Assembly: GCA_024230435.1 (NCBI GenBank)
Contig: JAAERL010000487.1
Coordinates: forward strand, 1-54,106
Source: Desulfobacteraceae bacterium
GTDB lineage: Bacteria > Desulfobacterota > Desulfobacteria > Desulfobacterales > Desulfosarcinaceae
Reading direction: 5' to 3'
DNA length: 54,106 bases
This document shows positions 53,134 to 54,106 of this stretch, in pieces. Numbering within the stretch: the stretch's first letter is position 1; each line of letters opens with the position of its first letter. The notes under the pieces are model-generated. The model had not been told where the DNA came from. It did not search any database and worked only from the letters and a program-made list of their open reading frames with translations. The translations under genes were made by a program, and so were the position numbers.

Positions 53134-53757
53134 TTAGCCTTGCTTCATTAGCCCTCTAATCTGAATTTCAGTAACACTGTCGACAATTTTTGAAATTCTC
53201 TTTTTTGGCAATTCAGGATTTTCGATAACCATGGATATCATTCCTTGAATAGCCGAAATAAGCGAGATTGCTGCTATTTCTACATCCACCGGTTCAAATA
53301 CCCCCTCTTCGACACATTGCTTAATGCATTGAAAAACATCGGAGTACTTCCGAGATGGTACTTGAGCCATCCCTCCTTTTTCTAGGATTTTACTCTTTTT
53401 AGCAGCGATTTGCCTTGTATTTCTAATGCGATAGATATTCGGGTTTTCGATAGCCAAATAGGAAATAATTTTTATGATTTCCTTTAAATACGCCACCGGG
53501 AGCTTTTTGGTTTTGCTTGATATGTTGTTAACTCTCCTATAATATTCACTATCTCCTGCTTTCCCCAATTCGATCAGAAGATCTGCTTTATTCTTAAAAT
53601 ACAGGTAAATAGTGGTTGGAGAATACTCAATCACATCCGCTAGTTTTCGAACTGAAAAGTTTTCAAACCCATCATTGATGATCATTTGACTCGCGGCATT
53701 CAGAATTCTGAGTTTGAGTTCTTTCTTTGCTTTTTCTTTTCTTTCTCTGATTCCCAT
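53134..53757 (-). CDS. TetR/AcrR family regulator
   Basis: A 207-residue protein. The TetR helix-turn-helix at about 15-60 is clear (RILNAASQMIINDGFENFSVRKLADVIEYSPTTIYLYFKNKADLL in outline). The C-terminal ligand domain is unspecific (TetR_C type). A perfect palindrome lies 54 bp upstream, so autoregulation is expected. The downstream membrane protein gene is the only likely local target seen. Confidence 0.88.
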   Translation of the reverse strand: MGIRERKEKAKKELKLRILNAASQMIINDGFENFSVRKLADVIEYSPTTIYLYFKNKADLLIELGKAGDSEYYRRVNNISSKTKKLPVAYLKEIIKIISYLAIENPNIYRIRNTRQIAAKKSKILEKGGMAQVPSRKYSDVFQCIKQCVEEGVFEPVDVEIAAISLISAIQGMISMVIENPELPKKRISKIVDSVTEIQIRGLMKQG

Positions 53758-53810
53758 TGGTTTTAACGAGTTCTATTTACATTGCATCGTTTATAAAATT
53801 ACTTATGTTA

Positions 53811-53835
53811 ATTAACTTAACAATGTTAAGTTAAT
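53811..53835. promoter_or_regulatory. Palindromic operator, probable TetR site
   Basis: A perfect 25-bp palindrome: ATTAACTTAACA, central A, TGTTAAGTTAAT. Its length and dyad symmetry are typical of TetR operators, and it lies just upstream of the TetR gene. Confidence 0.75.
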
Positions 53836-54106
53836 GTGTCAAATATTATTACATGATTATATACAATATATAGCCGTCATTCCCACGAAAGTGGGAATCT
53901 TATTAGCTTTCATGCTCTTAGAGCGTGTCTGAAAAATAATCTTGCAAAAAACTCCGTAAACTACGATACCCAGCGGGTTTGTGGAAACAAAACCAAAAAA
54001 ATAGAGCTGGGAGTGTGTCATAAGAAGCGGATATCCTACAGATCTGATGAATAATGAATGGTCGGTTATTCAACGCTATTTTCCAAGGCCCAAAAAACAA
54101 GGCAGA
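53836..54106. other. Window end, no recognised gene
   Basis: Besides the short hairpin, TTAGAGCGTGTCTGAAAAATAAT at about 53919 resembles a terminal repeat of the family III or an IS5-like element. A minus-strand frame of 60 codons begins inside it; it may be an insertion-sequence fragment, but this is not certain. Confidence 0.3.
53880..53899. repeat. Short palindrome ATTCCCAC-gaaa-GTGGGAAT
   Basis: An 8-bp stem with a GAAA loop, preceded by CGTC. This sequence type is a well-known dispersed bacterial hairpin. Only this clear copy is in the window, with a weaker CCCGCGAAAGCGG near 11290. Confidence 0.6.

Overview
The window looks like a piece of chromosome from an anaerobic, probably sulfate-reducing member of the Desulfobacterota (Desulfobacteria/Desulfosarcina-like). 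This is an inference from gene content, not a database match. The pointers are a biotin operon carrying its own fatty-acid-synthesis enzymes, a selenocysteine-containing SelD, a PdxST vitamin B6 pair next to a MocR regulator, a MoxR/DUF58/SpoIIM/RDD membrane operon, and a large multi-PAS hybrid kinase with cysteine-rich PAS domains. Mean base composition is mid-range, with AT-rich islands around the glycosyltransferase (23.8-25.0 kb), the lipoprotein pair (45.6-47.1 kb) and the TetR region (52.1-53.8 kb). I recognised no rRNA, tRNA, CRISPR array or intact transposase gene.

Layout. 0.4-7.3 kb (minus strand): bioB, a FabZ-like hot-dog protein, an SDR ketoreductase, an acyl carrier protein, a nitroreductase-family flavoprotein, a FabF-like ketosynthase, a second hot-dog protein, bioF and bioD, behind a sigma70-like promoter and a BirA-type operator. 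7.5-13.6 kb: a PilZ protein, a large exported beta-barrel protein, lgt, and a DNA-binding-repeat protein. 13.9-18.0 kb: a MocR/PdxR-like regulator divergent from pdxS-pdxT, then a membrane-anchored HtrA/Deg protease. 18.3-25 kb: a response regulator, rarA, an AsmA-like protein, an LEA-type lipoprotein and a frameshifted glycosyltransferase preceded by an 11-bp tandem repeat. 25-33.5 kb (minus): a nine-gene operon of zinc-ribbon membrane proteins, DUF4129, DUF4350, MoxR, DUF58, SpoIIM and RDD proteins. 33.9-37.5 kb: der, a TrmB-type regulator and an ornithine-aminotransferase-like enzyme. 38.3-45.3 kb: a tiny Cys-rich protein, a DUF3179 protein interrupted by TGA at its conserved Cys, a MacA/MacB/FtsX/FtsX exporter and a zinc-ribbon SUMF1-domain protein. 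45.6-54.1 kb: two AT-rich envelope genes, a hybrid histidine kinase, selD (in-frame TGA read as selenocysteine), a polytopic membrane protein and a TetR regulator with a perfect palindromic operator.

The most interesting signals are these. (1) Two genes have an in-frame UGA at a catalytic or conserved cysteine position: selD, very probably a true selenoprotein, and the DUF3179 gene, a candidate. (2) The biotin operon appears to hold a dedicated chain-elongation set for the pimeloyl moiety, including a hot-dog gene with no ordinary start codon. (3) A family of short inverted-repeat elements (ends GGCGATT/AATCGCC, 3-bp TAA or TTA duplications) sits exactly on the stop codons of three separate genes. 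(4) Two other palindromic repeat families lie in the intergenic gaps of the biotin operon and elsewhere.
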